DNA of 64,000 nt from NCBI RefSeq assembly GCF_000613905.1, contig NZ_BAJW01000008.1, forward strand, positions 1 through 64,000, in the 5' to 3' direction. The translations under genes were made by a program, and so were the position numbers. Below, one piece after another: positions 18,954 through 27,517 of the stretch. Each line of letters starts with the position of its first letter. Position 1 is the first letter of the stretch. The notes beneath the pieces were generated by a model that ran no database searches, was not told the DNA's origin, and saw only the letters and a list, made by a program, of their open reading frames with translations. The DNA comes from Acetobacter persici JCM 25330 (GTDB taxonomy: Bacteria; Pseudomonadota; Alphaproteobacteria; Acetobacterales; Acetobacteraceae).

Positions 18954-20090
18954 TTAATCGTTCGTAGTTTTCTTCTTCAGCCGTAGAATCTGATTCATGA
19001 TGTTCTTCCGGTGCATCTCCTCAGTACCCCCCACACTGGCGAAGCCGAGCGCGTCCTGGAGCACTGAGGAAACGGGTCCTATATGATAGCCGAGGCTACC
19101 ATACAGCTTCATCAATTCGAGCCCGTTGCTAATGACGTCGTCTGCACCAACGACCTTTGCTATGGAGCAATCGAGCAGCGACTGAGGGTGTTCCGAAAAT
19201 AGTCGCCCGAGAGCACCAAGTGCTGTCCATCGGGATCTCTCGATCCGCGTAATGATGTCGGTCAGACGTCGTTGGATGTGCTGGTGCTCAATGATGGGCG
19301 AGCCAAAACTCACCCTCGTTTCTGCATACTCTATTGCGGATGTGAGGAAAGGACGTAGTAAATTAGAGGCGACTAAACCATAATAAACCCTGCCTAAGGT
19401 AACTATATCGATGAGCTGGCGCAGTCCCCGGTCTACGTTACCGAGAATTTGCTCGGGAGAAACATACACGTCGTCCAAAGCAATCGGACCGGTGGGGAGA
19501 TTTTTATTGCCTAACTTGAGATCATAATTTCCTGTCACTAAACCCGGAGTTCCGCGGTCGAGGAAGACGAGACTTACTGCTCCCGTTTCTTGCTTGCATA
19601 CGATTAGGAAAAAATCAGCGACAGGCGCATGCGCAATATTAAATTTCGATCCATTCAGCTTATAACCGTTCCCGAATGGCGTTAGTAGTGTGTGAACATC
19701 TCGAACATCGGTTCCTGTGGTTGGTTCAGCGATACCTGTTGCGCTAAGCTTACCGGTCCGGACAGCCTCAAGGTATTTTTCCCGTTGCGCGTCGGAGCCC
19801 CACCTGTCGAGCCCCCGCACAATACCTGCCTGAGCGATTATGGACAAAAGTAAACCAGAGGATCCGATTGCTGACGAAAGTCCATCTAGCGCCGCAGTAA
19901 ATTGCCACCAGCAGCTATTGTCTGCTTTTCTACCTTCAGGGCAGATCAACTCCCAGAGCCCTTCTTCGCGCAGGGCATCCCACCCGTCTTGATCAAATTG
20001 ATGGGGGGCTATACCGTCCCTTGTCCTAAGCTTGATGCCCAGACGTTTGTAACGGTCGTAGATTGACTGTCCGTTCCCTTGCCACTCCAT
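18954..20090 (-). CDS. Acyl-CoA dehydrogenase-fold flavoenzyme (TdaE/TrlE-like candidate)
   Basis: A 378-residue acyl-CoA dehydrogenase family protein. Recognisable parts are SSAIGSSGLLLSIIAQAGIV, the FAD-binding ATGIAEPTTGTDVRDVHTLL, GNGYKLNGSKFNIAHAPVAD, RVSFGSPIIEHQHIQRRLTD, and a C-terminal GFASVGGTEEMHRKNIMNQI. A ribosome-binding site (AGGGAAG) precedes the ATG at 20090. In a phenylacetyl-CoA-derived cluster this is the position occupied by TdaE, an ACAD-fold flavoenzyme that oxidises the seven-membered-ring CoA ester in tropodithietic acid biosynthesis. That role is inferred from context; by sequence alone it could be any ACAD. Confidence 0.75.
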   Translation of the reverse strand: MEWQGNGQSIYDRYKRLGIKLRTRDGIAPHQFDQDGWDALREEGLWELICPEGRKADNSCWWQFTAALDGLSSAIGSSGLLLSIIAQAGIVRGLDRWGSDAQREKYLEAVRTGKLSATGIAEPTTGTDVRDVHTLLTPFGNGYKLNGSKFNIAHAPVADFFLIVCKQETGAVSLVFLDRGTPGLVTGNYDLKLGNKNLPTGPIALDDVYVSPEQILGNVDRGLRQLIDIVTLGRVYYGLVASNLLRPFLTSAIEYAETRVSFGSPIIEHQHIQRRLTDIITRIERSRWTALGALGRLFSEHPQSLLDCSIAKVVGADDVISNGLELMKLYGSLGYHIGPVSSVLQDALGFASVGGTEEMHRKNIMNQILRLKKKTTND

Positions 20091-20107
20091 GACGCTTCCC
20101 TTTCACG

Positions 20108-20534
20108 TCACACCGTTAACTCGACCGCATCTTGGAAAGCGTTAACTTCGTCTCGAAATTCCGCACTTACGGGGACAGTTGTGTTTCGGTCATAATCGAA
20201 CATGACATGTTTGGAATAAGTACGGGGCGATGACAGGGCGTTCATCCGTATCTTTATAAAAGATGTGCTCCATTTCGAAACTTTTGTTCCCGAAGCCCGT
20301 GACCTTGCTTTCGATGATAAGGACATCCCCGAAGAATGCCGGAGCTACGTATTCACAAGATGTCTTAACCATGATCTGCGGTAGTTTTTCGGAGCGGGGA
20401 AGGCCGAGTAGTGCGAACATGTATTCAAGATAAGCATGCTGAAGATAATCATAGTACACAGGACTGCTAACATGCCCCATTGAGTCCGTATCCCTATAAC
20501 GGACGGGAATTCTTGTCTGGAAGGATGTAGCCAT
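20108..20534 (-). CDS. 4HBT (hot-dog) acyl-CoA thioesterase, split by a frameshift
   Basis: The first frame reads IPVRYRDTDSMGHVSSPVYY, with the catalytic aspartate/glycine environment of YbgC/4HBT thioesterases, and runs to ERPVIA. The family-typical ending YSKHVMFDYDRNTTVPVSAE and FRDEVNAFQDA continues in another frame to 20108. Removing one C from the CCCC run (20224-20227, minus strand) joins them as VIARTYSKHVMF and gives a normal 141-residue protein. The indel may be a sequencing error. In the pathway it would cleave the CoA ester, either releasing the product or acting as a proof-reading step, comparable with TdaD in tropodithietic acid clusters. Confidence 0.75.
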
Positions 20535-20657
20535 TGTTTTTCTCCGAAGTGCCCAGAAAAGACGCCAGAATCGACTAGGATGGCACTTATAGTATGGCAG
20601 TTTCACAAACCACGTGATTCCGATCTACTGTTAATATTACCAGTATTTCGAGGAAGA

Positions 20658-21146
20658 CTAATCAGAGGACCCTGCGTTGCAGCCTGACGCAAATTCGTCG
20701 CTAACGTAGGTAAGCATATTCATTGACATAACTTCAGCATTTTCCTCGTTGAGAGCAGTGACCTCCCATGTAACAACACCTCCCGAGGGGAGCCCTTTAC
20801 GACGCGCCTTCTGTTCTGTGCCAACGCATCTCATTTTTGCACGCAATGTGTTACCTGGAACGACAGGCTTGAGAAAGCGTAGTCTATCAATTCCATAATT
20901 TACGACGACGCTCCCCTGACGCGGCAAACTAATTAGTCCCGAAATGATGGCCAATATTAAGTATCCGTGGGCGATACGTCCATTGAACACGGTTTTTTTA
21001 GAGGCCATCTCATCTGTATGCAGGTAGAAATAATCTCCAGAAATACCAGAAAACATCACGATATCGGTTTCGGTAAGTGTGCGGCCATGAGTGGTGAATT
21101 CCACAAGTTGCGAGATTTCTGAGAAGGGTATTTCGAAGGGATGCAT
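20658..21146 (-). CDS. MaoC-type enoyl-CoA hydratase, stand-alone equivalent of the PaaZ hydratase domain
   Basis: A 162-residue hot-dog protein with the hydratase-2 motif: MFSGISGDYFYLHTD carries the catalytic aspartate and histidine, followed by GRIAHGYLILAIISGL. It resembles the C-terminal hydratase domain of PaaZ, which opens the oxepin ring of oxepin-CoA. No aldehyde dehydrogenase domain is attached or present nearby. In bacterial tropone/tropolone pathways a ring-opening hydratase without the ALDH lets the reactive aldehyde condense to a seven-membered carbocycle. The start has AGGAG 7-8 nt upstream. Confidence 0.8.
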   Translation of the reverse strand: MHPFEIPFSEISQLVEFTTHGRTLTETDIVMFSGISGDYFYLHTDEMASKKTVFNGRIAHGYLILAIISGLISLPRQGSVVVNYGIDRLRFLKPVVPGNTLRAKMRCVGTEQKARRKGLPSGGVVTWEVTALNEENAEVMSMNMLTYVSDEFASGCNAGSSD

Positions 21147-21175
21147 TGGAGACTCCTCGCAAGATATAAGATGGA

Positions 21176-21269
21176 GGGTTCGAAAAACCCTCTTTTGAGT
21201 CGATTATGAAATCATAACTCATTGATATTGTTGCGGACAAAAAGCCTTAAATAGGGGTTTTTCGAACCC
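21176..21269. repeat. 15-bp perfect inverted repeat between paaE and the MaoC gene
   Basis: GGGTTCGAAAAACCC at 21176-21190 and GGGTTTTTCGAACCC at 21255-21269 are exact reverse complements separated by 64 nt. Each arm can also fold alone as a 5-bp GGGTT/AACCC hairpin with a 5-nt loop. It fills the longest gap in the paa part of the operon. It may be an mRNA structure separating expression of the Paa genes from the tailoring genes, an operator, or a remnant of a mobile element. Confidence 0.6.
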
Positions 21270-21292
21270 GCCAGATAAATGTTTCTCTAACT

Positions 21293-22381
21293 TCATGCTA
21301 ACGATTGACGGATTCCCAGTGCATCATCACACGAGACAGTGCAGGAAGCAGTAGGGCGGTATTGGCATGCCAGCACAACGTCCACTCCTTGGTGCGTGGT
21401 ATGATAATCTTCCTCCGAATGTGTCACCACCGCACGACATGTTTTACAAACACCGGTCCTACATGAATGCGGCAGAACCACCCCCGCACGAAGGGCTGCC
21501 TGTAGCAGTGTCTCACCATTAGGGTCCACTGGGACGATATACTGGATGCCTCCATGCAGGACCGTTACGACAACCTCGCTTCCCGACTCTGCTCGGCTAG
21601 CATCTTTTTCGTCCTTGACCGTGAGCGTTGAACCACCAAATCCTTCAGTGCGGACTGCCGAAGCAGGGATGCCCGCAGCAAGGAGTTCCGTTTCGAACGG
21701 ACTGTGGAGCGCGGGAGGGCAACAGGTCACCGCAATGTCGGGCAACGCTTCCGGATGCACACAAGCCTTTACTAGCGCTTGAATTGCAGGCTCGGTAATT
21801 CGCCCCTGGCGGATATCTTTTCCATCGTCATAGCCGGTACGCGTAAATCGGTTCAAAATGGAGAAACGGCTGTTATAAATATCCTTCAATGAACAGAGTG
21901 CATCCAGAAACATCACGGTCTGTGGCGAGCGATTAATGTAGAGTAGAGTAATATTTGCATATGGGTTACTTTTAAATACCGATTTCATTAAGCTCATTGC
22001 AGGAGTAATGCCGCTCCCCGCACAGATTGCTAATACCTCTCTCGCGTTTTGTATTTCATAGTCAGTTGCGAGAACATTGCCCAGTAAGTTAGACACCTCG
22101 AGTTTGTATCCAGATCTAATTTCTTCGACGAGGGAAGTAGATACCCCTGCCCGTCCGCTTGCACGAATACCAAAGGTCACCTTGTCGTCACCTATGCCAC
22201 TTGCGACCGAATAGGATCTCCCTTGCGTCGAATTTGCCCCCAATTTACGAATAGTAACGAAATGACCTGGGCGTACCGCATTCATCGAAAACGGTAGATG
22301 CTGTGGGTCGAGAGAAAATTGAATCGAATTTTCCGCTTCTCTTACCGCCTCCTGGACGATCGTGGTTGTCATTCGCGTCAT
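21293..22381 (-). CDS. paaE: Phenylacetyl-CoA epoxidase reductase subunit
   Basis: A 362-residue flavin reductase delivering electrons from NAD(P)H to the PaaA diiron site. The N-terminal FAD domain (VRPGHFVTIRKLG, QGRSYSVASG) and NAD domain (LAICAGSGITPAMSLMKSVF) are followed by a C-terminal plant-type [2Fe-2S] ferredoxin domain with CRTGVCKTCRAVV and a later VLACQYRP cysteine. The start at 22381 is chosen because AGGAG lies 8 nt upstream; an in-frame ATG at 22399 has none. It follows paaD in the leftward operon. Confidence 0.92.
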   Translation of the reverse strand: MTRMTTTIVQEAVREAENSIQFSLDPQHLPFSMNAVRPGHFVTIRKLGANSTQGRSYSVASGIGDDKVTFGIRASGRAGVSTSLVEEIRSGYKLEVSNLLGNVLATDYEIQNAREVLAICAGSGITPAMSLMKSVFKSNPYANITLLYINRSPQTVMFLDALCSLKDIYNSRFSILNRFTRTGYDDGKDIRQGRITEPAIQALVKACVHPEALPDIAVTCCPPALHSPFETELLAAGIPASAVRTEGFGGSTLTVKDEKDASRAESGSEVVVTVLHGGIQYIVPVDPNGETLLQAALRAGVVLPHSCRTGVCKTCRAVVTHSEEDYHTTHQGVDVVLACQYRPTASCTVSCDDALGIRQSLA

Positions 22382-22414
22382 CACTACTGCTCCTATCAAG
22401 ATCCAACGGCATTC

Positions 22415-22951
22415 TTATCTGCAACGAAAGACCGCCTGCGGTTCACCGCACACCTCACACCGAGCCATTTGAAGACAGGGGGAGGCTCCAAAGGACGAAG
22501 TTATGATAAGATTATCGCTCCCGCATGCGGGACACTTTGGTGCTAGTGATTGCTCCCTTGGATGTTTTTGTGCCGGAACGGTGCTTGGGGATGATATGTG
22601 AATACCCTCCGCCCGAAGTTTCTCTGCCCCAGCCTCACTGATGTCCGATGGAGACCATCCGGGAGAAAGCACTCTATGAACTACTGCTGAGGGTATACCA
22701 GCCGAATTTAAGGCACGAATGATGGATTCTTCTATATAACGTAAGGCGGGACAGCCAAGATAACTCGGTTTGAGGCCGACATGCACTGATCCCATTTCGT
22801 TAATCGTTACGTCGGCAATCATGCCCAGTTCGACAACAGAAACGACTTGAAGTTCGGGATCGCGAACATCTGAAAGTATCTGCCAAACTCTCTCGGCAGA
22901 TTGCGCCGAGCTCCAATGGCTAGACTTAAATTCGTGCGTTACACCGGTCAT
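22415..22951 (-). CDS. paaD: Phenylacetyl-CoA epoxidase accessory protein PaaD
   Basis: A 178-residue MIP18/DUF59-type protein: VWQILSDVRDPELQVVSVVE, LGMIADV, KPSYLGCPALRYIEESIIRA. The C-terminal zinc-binding part has CPACGSDN and CEVCGE, typical of PaaD. It is thought to help mature the iron-sulfur cluster of PaaE. Its ATG overlaps the TGA of the paaBC gene in a TGATG arrangement, so translation is coupled. Confidence 0.9.
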   Translation of the reverse strand: MTGVTHEFKSSHWSSAQSAERVWQILSDVRDPELQVVSVVELGMIADVTINEMGSVHVGLKPSYLGCPALRYIEESIIRALNSAGIPSAVVHRVLSPGWSPSDISEAGAEKLRAEGIHISSPSTVPAQKHPREQSLAPKCPACGSDNLIITSSFGASPCLQMARCEVCGEPQAVFRCR

Positions 22952-23991
22952 CACCAGATTCCTCCAGGAAATTCCCGATAAACCGACTGGGTTTCTGAAA
23001 TCAGGCGCCCAAGGTGTTCTGTATGATAGCCGTCGTATCCACACCTGTACCTGTCAGGCAGAGAGGGCAAGGCAAGGCCAACCTCACGCAACAAATCAGT
23101 TGCACGATGATGCCACGAACACCGAGTTTGTGATTGTAGGTGATCTGTGACATCAAACTCTTCTGAGAACAAGGATAGTTCTCTTGTGTGGGGCCAGACG
23201 ATATCTAAAGCGGATTGGATCCGTTGTTTCGCAATGGCCGTGCCAACGGACAAACGGCGTATCCAGTTGTGAGCATGGTCGACGTGGTACTGGATTTCCA
23301 CAATGGCCTTTTCTGAAAATGAATAGAACTTCTCATCGGCAATCTTGTTGCGTTGAAACATATTTTGCAGAAACGAGGAAAAAATTAGATTCCTCAATAC
23401 CAGATCAGCAAAAGAATATTGCGGAAGCTCAATAAACCGAAAATTTCGATATTGTCGGGCATCGCGCTTAAAAACCAGCGTATCTGGCGTCTCGGGAAGT
23501 TCTACTCGGTTGATCGTCTCTTGGTATAGATACCTTGCATAGCTGAGTGTGTCCAAAGCAATATTCGAGATTGCCATTTCCTCTTCCAGAGATGGTGCTT
23601 GCCCACACCATTGACAAAGACGCTGGGTTTGAATGAAACAACTGTCGGCCAGTGTCAGTGTAAACGCAGCGCTCTTCGGCAACTGATTTTTTTTGTCTTC
23701 AAGCACAGCCGTTCTCCTAGATATCTTCGACGCCTCGGGGAGAGAGTAATATCCAGCGTAACGTTCGGGATGCTCGTCAGCCGAGGCGAAATAAACGTCC
23801 CGGATGTCAGGATCTAGCGCATGGATATTTTTCGACTTTACGACCCAAATCGCGATAGCCTCCTGACGACGCGTATAGAGATCTCTTGCGGCCTGAAGAG
23901 CTAATTCTGGGTCGGCTGCGCGGACACTGCCACAATGGCGAAAATCGATTCCATTTTTTGGGCGGATAAACACTTCCCATAATTCAGGCAT
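22951..23991 (-). CDS. paaBC: PaaB-PaaC fusion, phenylacetyl-CoA epoxidase structural subunits
   Basis: One 346-residue open frame contains both small epoxidase subunits, normally separate genes. Residues 1-100 are PaaB ([51 protein letters not shown]). From about residue 110 onward it is PaaC ([60 protein letters not shown]). No stop or start separates them. In the E. coli enzyme PaaC partners PaaA, while PaaB bridges heterodimers. The start at 23991 overlaps the end of paaA by 8 nt and begins where PaaB homology begins. Confidence 0.88.
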   Translation of the reverse strand: MPELWEVFIRPKNGIDFRHCGSVRAADPELALQAARDLYTRRQEAIAIWVVKSKNIHALDPDIRDVYFASADEHPERYAGYYSLPEASKISRRTAVLEDKKNQLPKSAAFTLTLADSCFIQTQRLCQWCGQAPSLEEEMAISNIALDTLSYARYLYQETINRVELPETPDTLVFKRDARQYRNFRFIELPQYSFADLVLRNLIFSSFLQNMFQRNKIADEKFYSFSEKAIVEIQYHVDHAHNWIRRLSVGTAIAKQRIQSALDIVWPHTRELSLFSEEFDVTDHLQSQTRCSWHHRATDLLREVGLALPSLPDRYRCGYDGYHTEHLGRLISETQSVYREFPGGIW

Positions 23992-25024
23992 GGTTCGGAT
24001 CTCCTGCCGCATAATTACCCTGCTGCGCCTCGTATTTCTCTGCGGCATCCATTACCCACTCATTATCGTCACGCGCGCGTCGTATATTTTCCAGTCGATC
24101 CTGGTTACACATTCCCCTGCCGCCAATGACTTCGTAGAACTCCTCCCAATCTGGTTGGGTAAATACGTAATTTCCGGAAACGGGACACCATTTCAGACTC
24201 GGATCCGGTATTGTGACGCCGATGATCCGAGATTGTTTTGCAATCGTGTTGACGAATTCCTGCCGAAGCGTGTCATTCGTCTTAATTTTTATCCCCCATT
24301 TCATCGACTGCGCACTGTTATTACTGTCTGTGTCTGGTGGTCCGAACATCATAAGAGAAGGAGCCCACCAACGGTTTATAGAATCCTGGATCATGGATCG
24401 TTGGGCGTCAGTTCCCTCGGCAAACATCCGATAGAGAGCTTCGAATCCCTGACGTTGGTGAAAGGATTCCTCGCGGCATATTCTGATCATCGCACGCGCA
24501 TATGGGCCATACGACGTTTCACAGAGAGTGACTTGATTAAGAATAGCTGCCCCGTCTACAAGCCACCCGATTGTACCAACGTCTGCCCACGTCAACGAAG
24601 GGTAATTAAACACGGAGCTATACTTAGCACGCCCGTCAATAAGCGCGTCGGTTAGGTCCTTTCGCTTTGCCCCGAGGGTTTCTGCTACGGAATAGAGATA
24701 AAGCCCGTGCCCGGCCTCATCCTGCACCTTCGCGATTAATATTTGCTTTCGCTCAAGTGACGGTGCAGAAATTAGCCAATTTGCTTCGGGTAACATTCCC
24801 ACTATCTCTGAATGGGCGTGTTGACTCACTTGCCTTATTAAGGTCTTACGGTATGCATCTGGCATCCAGTGACTTGCTTCCACTCTCCCGCCGTGTGCGA
24901 CATAAGCGTCGAACACGTCCTCCTTGCTCTGAATTTGGATGTCGGACACATTGGCCATTGAGGGCTCGTCGAGAGGTGACATAACTGATTTATTCGGCAA
25001 GTTAGAAAGTTGATTAATAGTCAT
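23984..25024 (-). CDS. paaA: Phenylacetyl-CoA epoxidase catalytic subunit
   Basis: A 346-residue diiron oxygenase subunit that forms ring-1,2-epoxyphenylacetyl-CoA with PaaBCE. The two iron-ligand motifs are visible: [20 protein letters not shown] (ExxH) and [20 protein letters not shown] (ExxH). [17 protein letters not shown] and [12 protein letters not shown] are further PaaA-typical stretches. The first 25 residues before [16 protein letters not shown] are a short extension. It overlaps paaBC and lies 51 nt after paaK. Confidence 0.93.
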   Translation of the reverse strand: MTINQLSNLPNKSVMSPLDEPSMANVSDIQIQSKEDVFDAYVAHGGRVEASHWMPDAYRKTLIRQVSQHAHSEIVGMLPEANWLISAPSLERKQILIAKVQDEAGHGLYLYSVAETLGAKRKDLTDALIDGRAKYSSVFNYPSLTWADVGTIGWLVDGAAILNQVTLCETSYGPYARAMIRICREESFHQRQGFEALYRMFAEGTDAQRSMIQDSINRWWAPSLMMFGPPDTDSNNSAQSMKWGIKIKTNDTLRQEFVNTIAKQSRIIGVTIPDPSLKWCPVSGNYVFTQPDWEEFYEVIGGRGMCNQDRLENIRRARDDNEWVMDAAEKYEAQQGNYAAGDPNHA

Positions 25025-25075
25025 GACAGAATTCCCTCATGTAGCGATGCGGGTCTCAATCGAAAGCTGAGCACA

Positions 25076-26403
25076 CTAGATTTTTCCCATGCGGCTATCG
25101 AAAATACGCTTGACCTTAGAGCCGCCGAGATTTGCGAGAATGCCAGGCGCGCAGATCTTTACTTTCGAGCTTACTCCGGTTTTCATCTGTACGAGTTTTG
25201 TAAGCCTATCAGCAATGTCATTCGTAGAAGTTGCAGAAGCAAGAGGGTAGGATGACTCACAGTGAAGCTCCATTTCATCAAGGTGCATTGGCCGCGATAG
25301 ATGTATCTGGTAGTCAGTACCTAACTCTGGAAACTGGCAGATAATTTCTTCTATGGTACTCGGAAAGATATTCAGCCCCCTGACGATAAACATGTCGTCC
25401 GCACGCCCCGAAATGCGATCGATCCTTTGAAACGTAGACCAAGTTGGCGGCAATAGACGGGTGAGATCGCCTGTTCGATACCGCACAATTGGTAGGGCTT
25501 CCTTCGTTAAGCAGGTAATTACCAATTCACCGAGTTCGCCCGATGGAACCGGACGCAAAGTTTTCGGATCGATGATTTCAGCCAGAAAATGGTCTTCCCA
25601 TAGTGTCAGCCCATCCAAGGTTTCTCCGTTTTCACAGGCGACCCCTGGGCCCATTATTTCAGATAGACCATAAATATTTACGGGTGTGATATTATATGGG
25701 AAGTCGGTAATTATCCGGTTACGAAAGTTTTCCGACCATTGCTCCGCTCCTAGCACTGCCACCTTCAGTGAACATTGTTCTTTCGTGATTCCACGAGCAG
25801 CCATCGCGGTTAGAAGCACGCGAAGATAGCTTGGTGTGCAGAGTATGACCTTTGGTCCCAAATCTAGAATTAAATCAACCTGACGGTCTGTATTGCCAGT
25901 TGATGCAGGCACTACTACGCACCCAGCAGCTTCGGCCCCGTAATGTGCGCCAAGCCCGCCTGTGAATAGCCCATAATTGAAAGCGATTTGAACAGTATCA
26001 CCTCGCGCGCGCCGGCAACCGTCAACGATCTCGCCATCAGGTTGGCCCACGTGGACAAGTCCTCAGCGGTATAGCCTACGACAGTTGGCTTTCCAGTTGT
26101 GCCTGATGAGGCATGGATGCGTGTTAGCTGACTTTGCGGTACAGCGAATAGTCCAAATGGATAGGTCGCACGAAAGGCGTCCTTCGTAAGAAGAGGTAGT
26201 TTAGTAAGATCCTCAATATCGCGAATGTCTTGCGGCCCTATGCCGTGTTCTTGAAACATCCCTCGATAATAGGGGACTCGTTCGTAGGCCCACGACACAA
26301 TATTGCGAAGTCGTCGTGACTGGTGATCGAGAAGCTCATCGCGTGAGACATGCAGCAGGCGTTGCTCGTCGCGCTGGCTGACGGAAGGAGAGTCAACGTT
26401 CAT
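25076..26403 (-). CDS. paaK: Phenylacetate-CoA ligase, split by a frameshift
   Basis: The first frame (from 26403) reads RLRNIVSWAYERVPYYRGMF, DLTKLPLLTKDAFRATYPFG and the ATP-binding RIHASSGTTGKPTVVGYTAE, then leaves frame at a GC repeat. The second frame resumes with GDTVQIAFNYGLFTGGLGAH, ends with adenylation motifs (RYRTGDLTRLLPP, DDMFIVRGLNIFPSTIEEII) and stops at 25076. Adding one base in the GCGCGCG stretch (26003-26013) joins them and gives 442 residues, close to the usual length. It makes phenylacetyl-CoA for the epoxidase. The indel could be a sequencing error or a real mutation. Confidence 0.85.
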
Positions 26404-26419
26404 GGTAGCCTCCGGCCCA

Positions 26420-27202
26420 CTACGAATGTTTTTTCTTTGGTTTGTTTACGAACGCATCTATAGCCTGGCATGTTGCAGTAGACTGCTGTCGTATTTTCTG
26501 GCCGACGGCTTCTTTTAGAATAGCCGCTTCAAGGTCACCGTTATAAGATCCGTCAATTAGTTTGCGCGTTGCTGCAAGAGCTTGGTTATCTACTAATGAG
26601 AGCTTCTCCGCCAGAGTAATAGCAAAACCGTCGACCTCGTTATCATCGCGGACTTTCCAGGCCATCCCAGCTTCTGCTGCTTCGTGCGCGGACAGGGGCT
26701 GACCGGTAAGCGCCATACCAAGCGCTCGGACCCTTCCAATGGCTCGGGTCAGAAAATATGTCAGTCCACCATCAGGGATTAGGTGAAGACGCGAAAATGG
26801 AAGGCTGATCTGACATGTATCCCCAAGTAATACGATGTCGCACGCAAGCATAACTCCTACTGCTGAGCCAACAACCATGCCACGGGCCGCACATATGGTT
26901 GCTCCGTTAAATTTGTTCAGGACAGAAATTAGTGGCAGATAGTCTTCAATAACGACAAGCCCAAAGTCTCTGGTATCATGCCCTTCAACCATACCGAGGT
27001 CGTGAAGATCATGACCTGACGAAAAACACGTTTCTTCTCCACAAAGAATAAGGACTTTGATATCGGGCGATCCTGACAATACTTCTATTTTTTCAGCAAG
27101 CTCGTGCAGAAGCCGACTGGTGAAACTGTTACGTCGGGCACCTCGCGTGATGCGTATGCGCGCAACGCCAGCATGTGGGTTATCGATCGACCAATCTGCC
27201 AT
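26420..27202 (-). CDS. paaG: 1,2-epoxyphenylacetyl-CoA isomerase (crotonase family)
   Basis: A 260-residue crotonase-fold protein. The oxyanion-hole stretches are CFSSGHDLHDLG and ICAARGMVVGSAVGVMLACD. HLIPDGGLTYFLTRAIGRVR matches the IPDxG segment of PaaG that holds its catalytic aspartate. It converts the ring epoxide to oxepin-CoA. ATG 27202 has GGAG 9 nt upstream and is preferred over a GTG at 27217. As the most upstream gene of the leftward series, it probably lies next to the operon promoter in the 27203-27517 gap. Confidence 0.8.
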   Translation of the reverse strand: MADWSIDNPHAGVARIRITRGARRNSFTSRLLHELAEKIEVLSGSPDIKVLILCGEETCFSSGHDLHDLGMVEGHDTRDFGLVVIEDYLPLISVLNKFNGATICAARGMVVGSAVGVMLACDIVLLGDTCQISLPFSRLHLIPDGGLTYFLTRAIGRVRALGMALTGQPLSAHEAAEAGMAWKVRDDNEVDGFAITLAEKLSLVDNQALAATRKLIDGSYNGDLEAAILKEAVGQKIRQQSTATCQAIDAFVNKPKKKHS

Positions 27203-27517
27203 GGCAAAGTACTCCACGTATCGTACGTTTCGCTCGTTATGGAGGCGCTGAGAAAGGGTTCGGCAGCACTATAGCATTAATGCTGACGCTGCCTCCTTCC
27301 GCGCCCATCGTTAACGAGGATGCCACATGGATGGACAAAAAAAATACTGTAATTTCTTACGGTTTTTTTGTTGAAATTTTATGTATAGGTTGGTGTCGCA
27401 ACGTAGTTGCATGAATAATAATGTGTAGCTTTTCGGCATAGGGGATGATGCCCGTACCTCGGAAAGCAGTTTCTTGGACGTTAATTGATATTTATGTGCT
27501 ACGGAGCATCATGTATC
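27203..27517. promoter_or_regulatory. Divergent promoter region between paaG and the MBL-fold gene
   Basis: A 315-nt gap between divergent genes. The middle (about 27330-27450) is AT-rich and holds no gene. It should contain the promoter of the 20-kb leftward operon and of the rightward hydrolase gene. No PaaR/PaaX-type palindrome was recognised and no regulator gene lies adjacent, so the control mechanism is unknown. Confidence 0.45.

Noticed and set aside
7264-27202. Interpretation as a plain phenylacetate degradation operon
   Set aside because: PaaZ-ALDH, PaaF, PaaH and PaaJ are missing and chorismate-forming genes are included, which a catabolic operon would not need.
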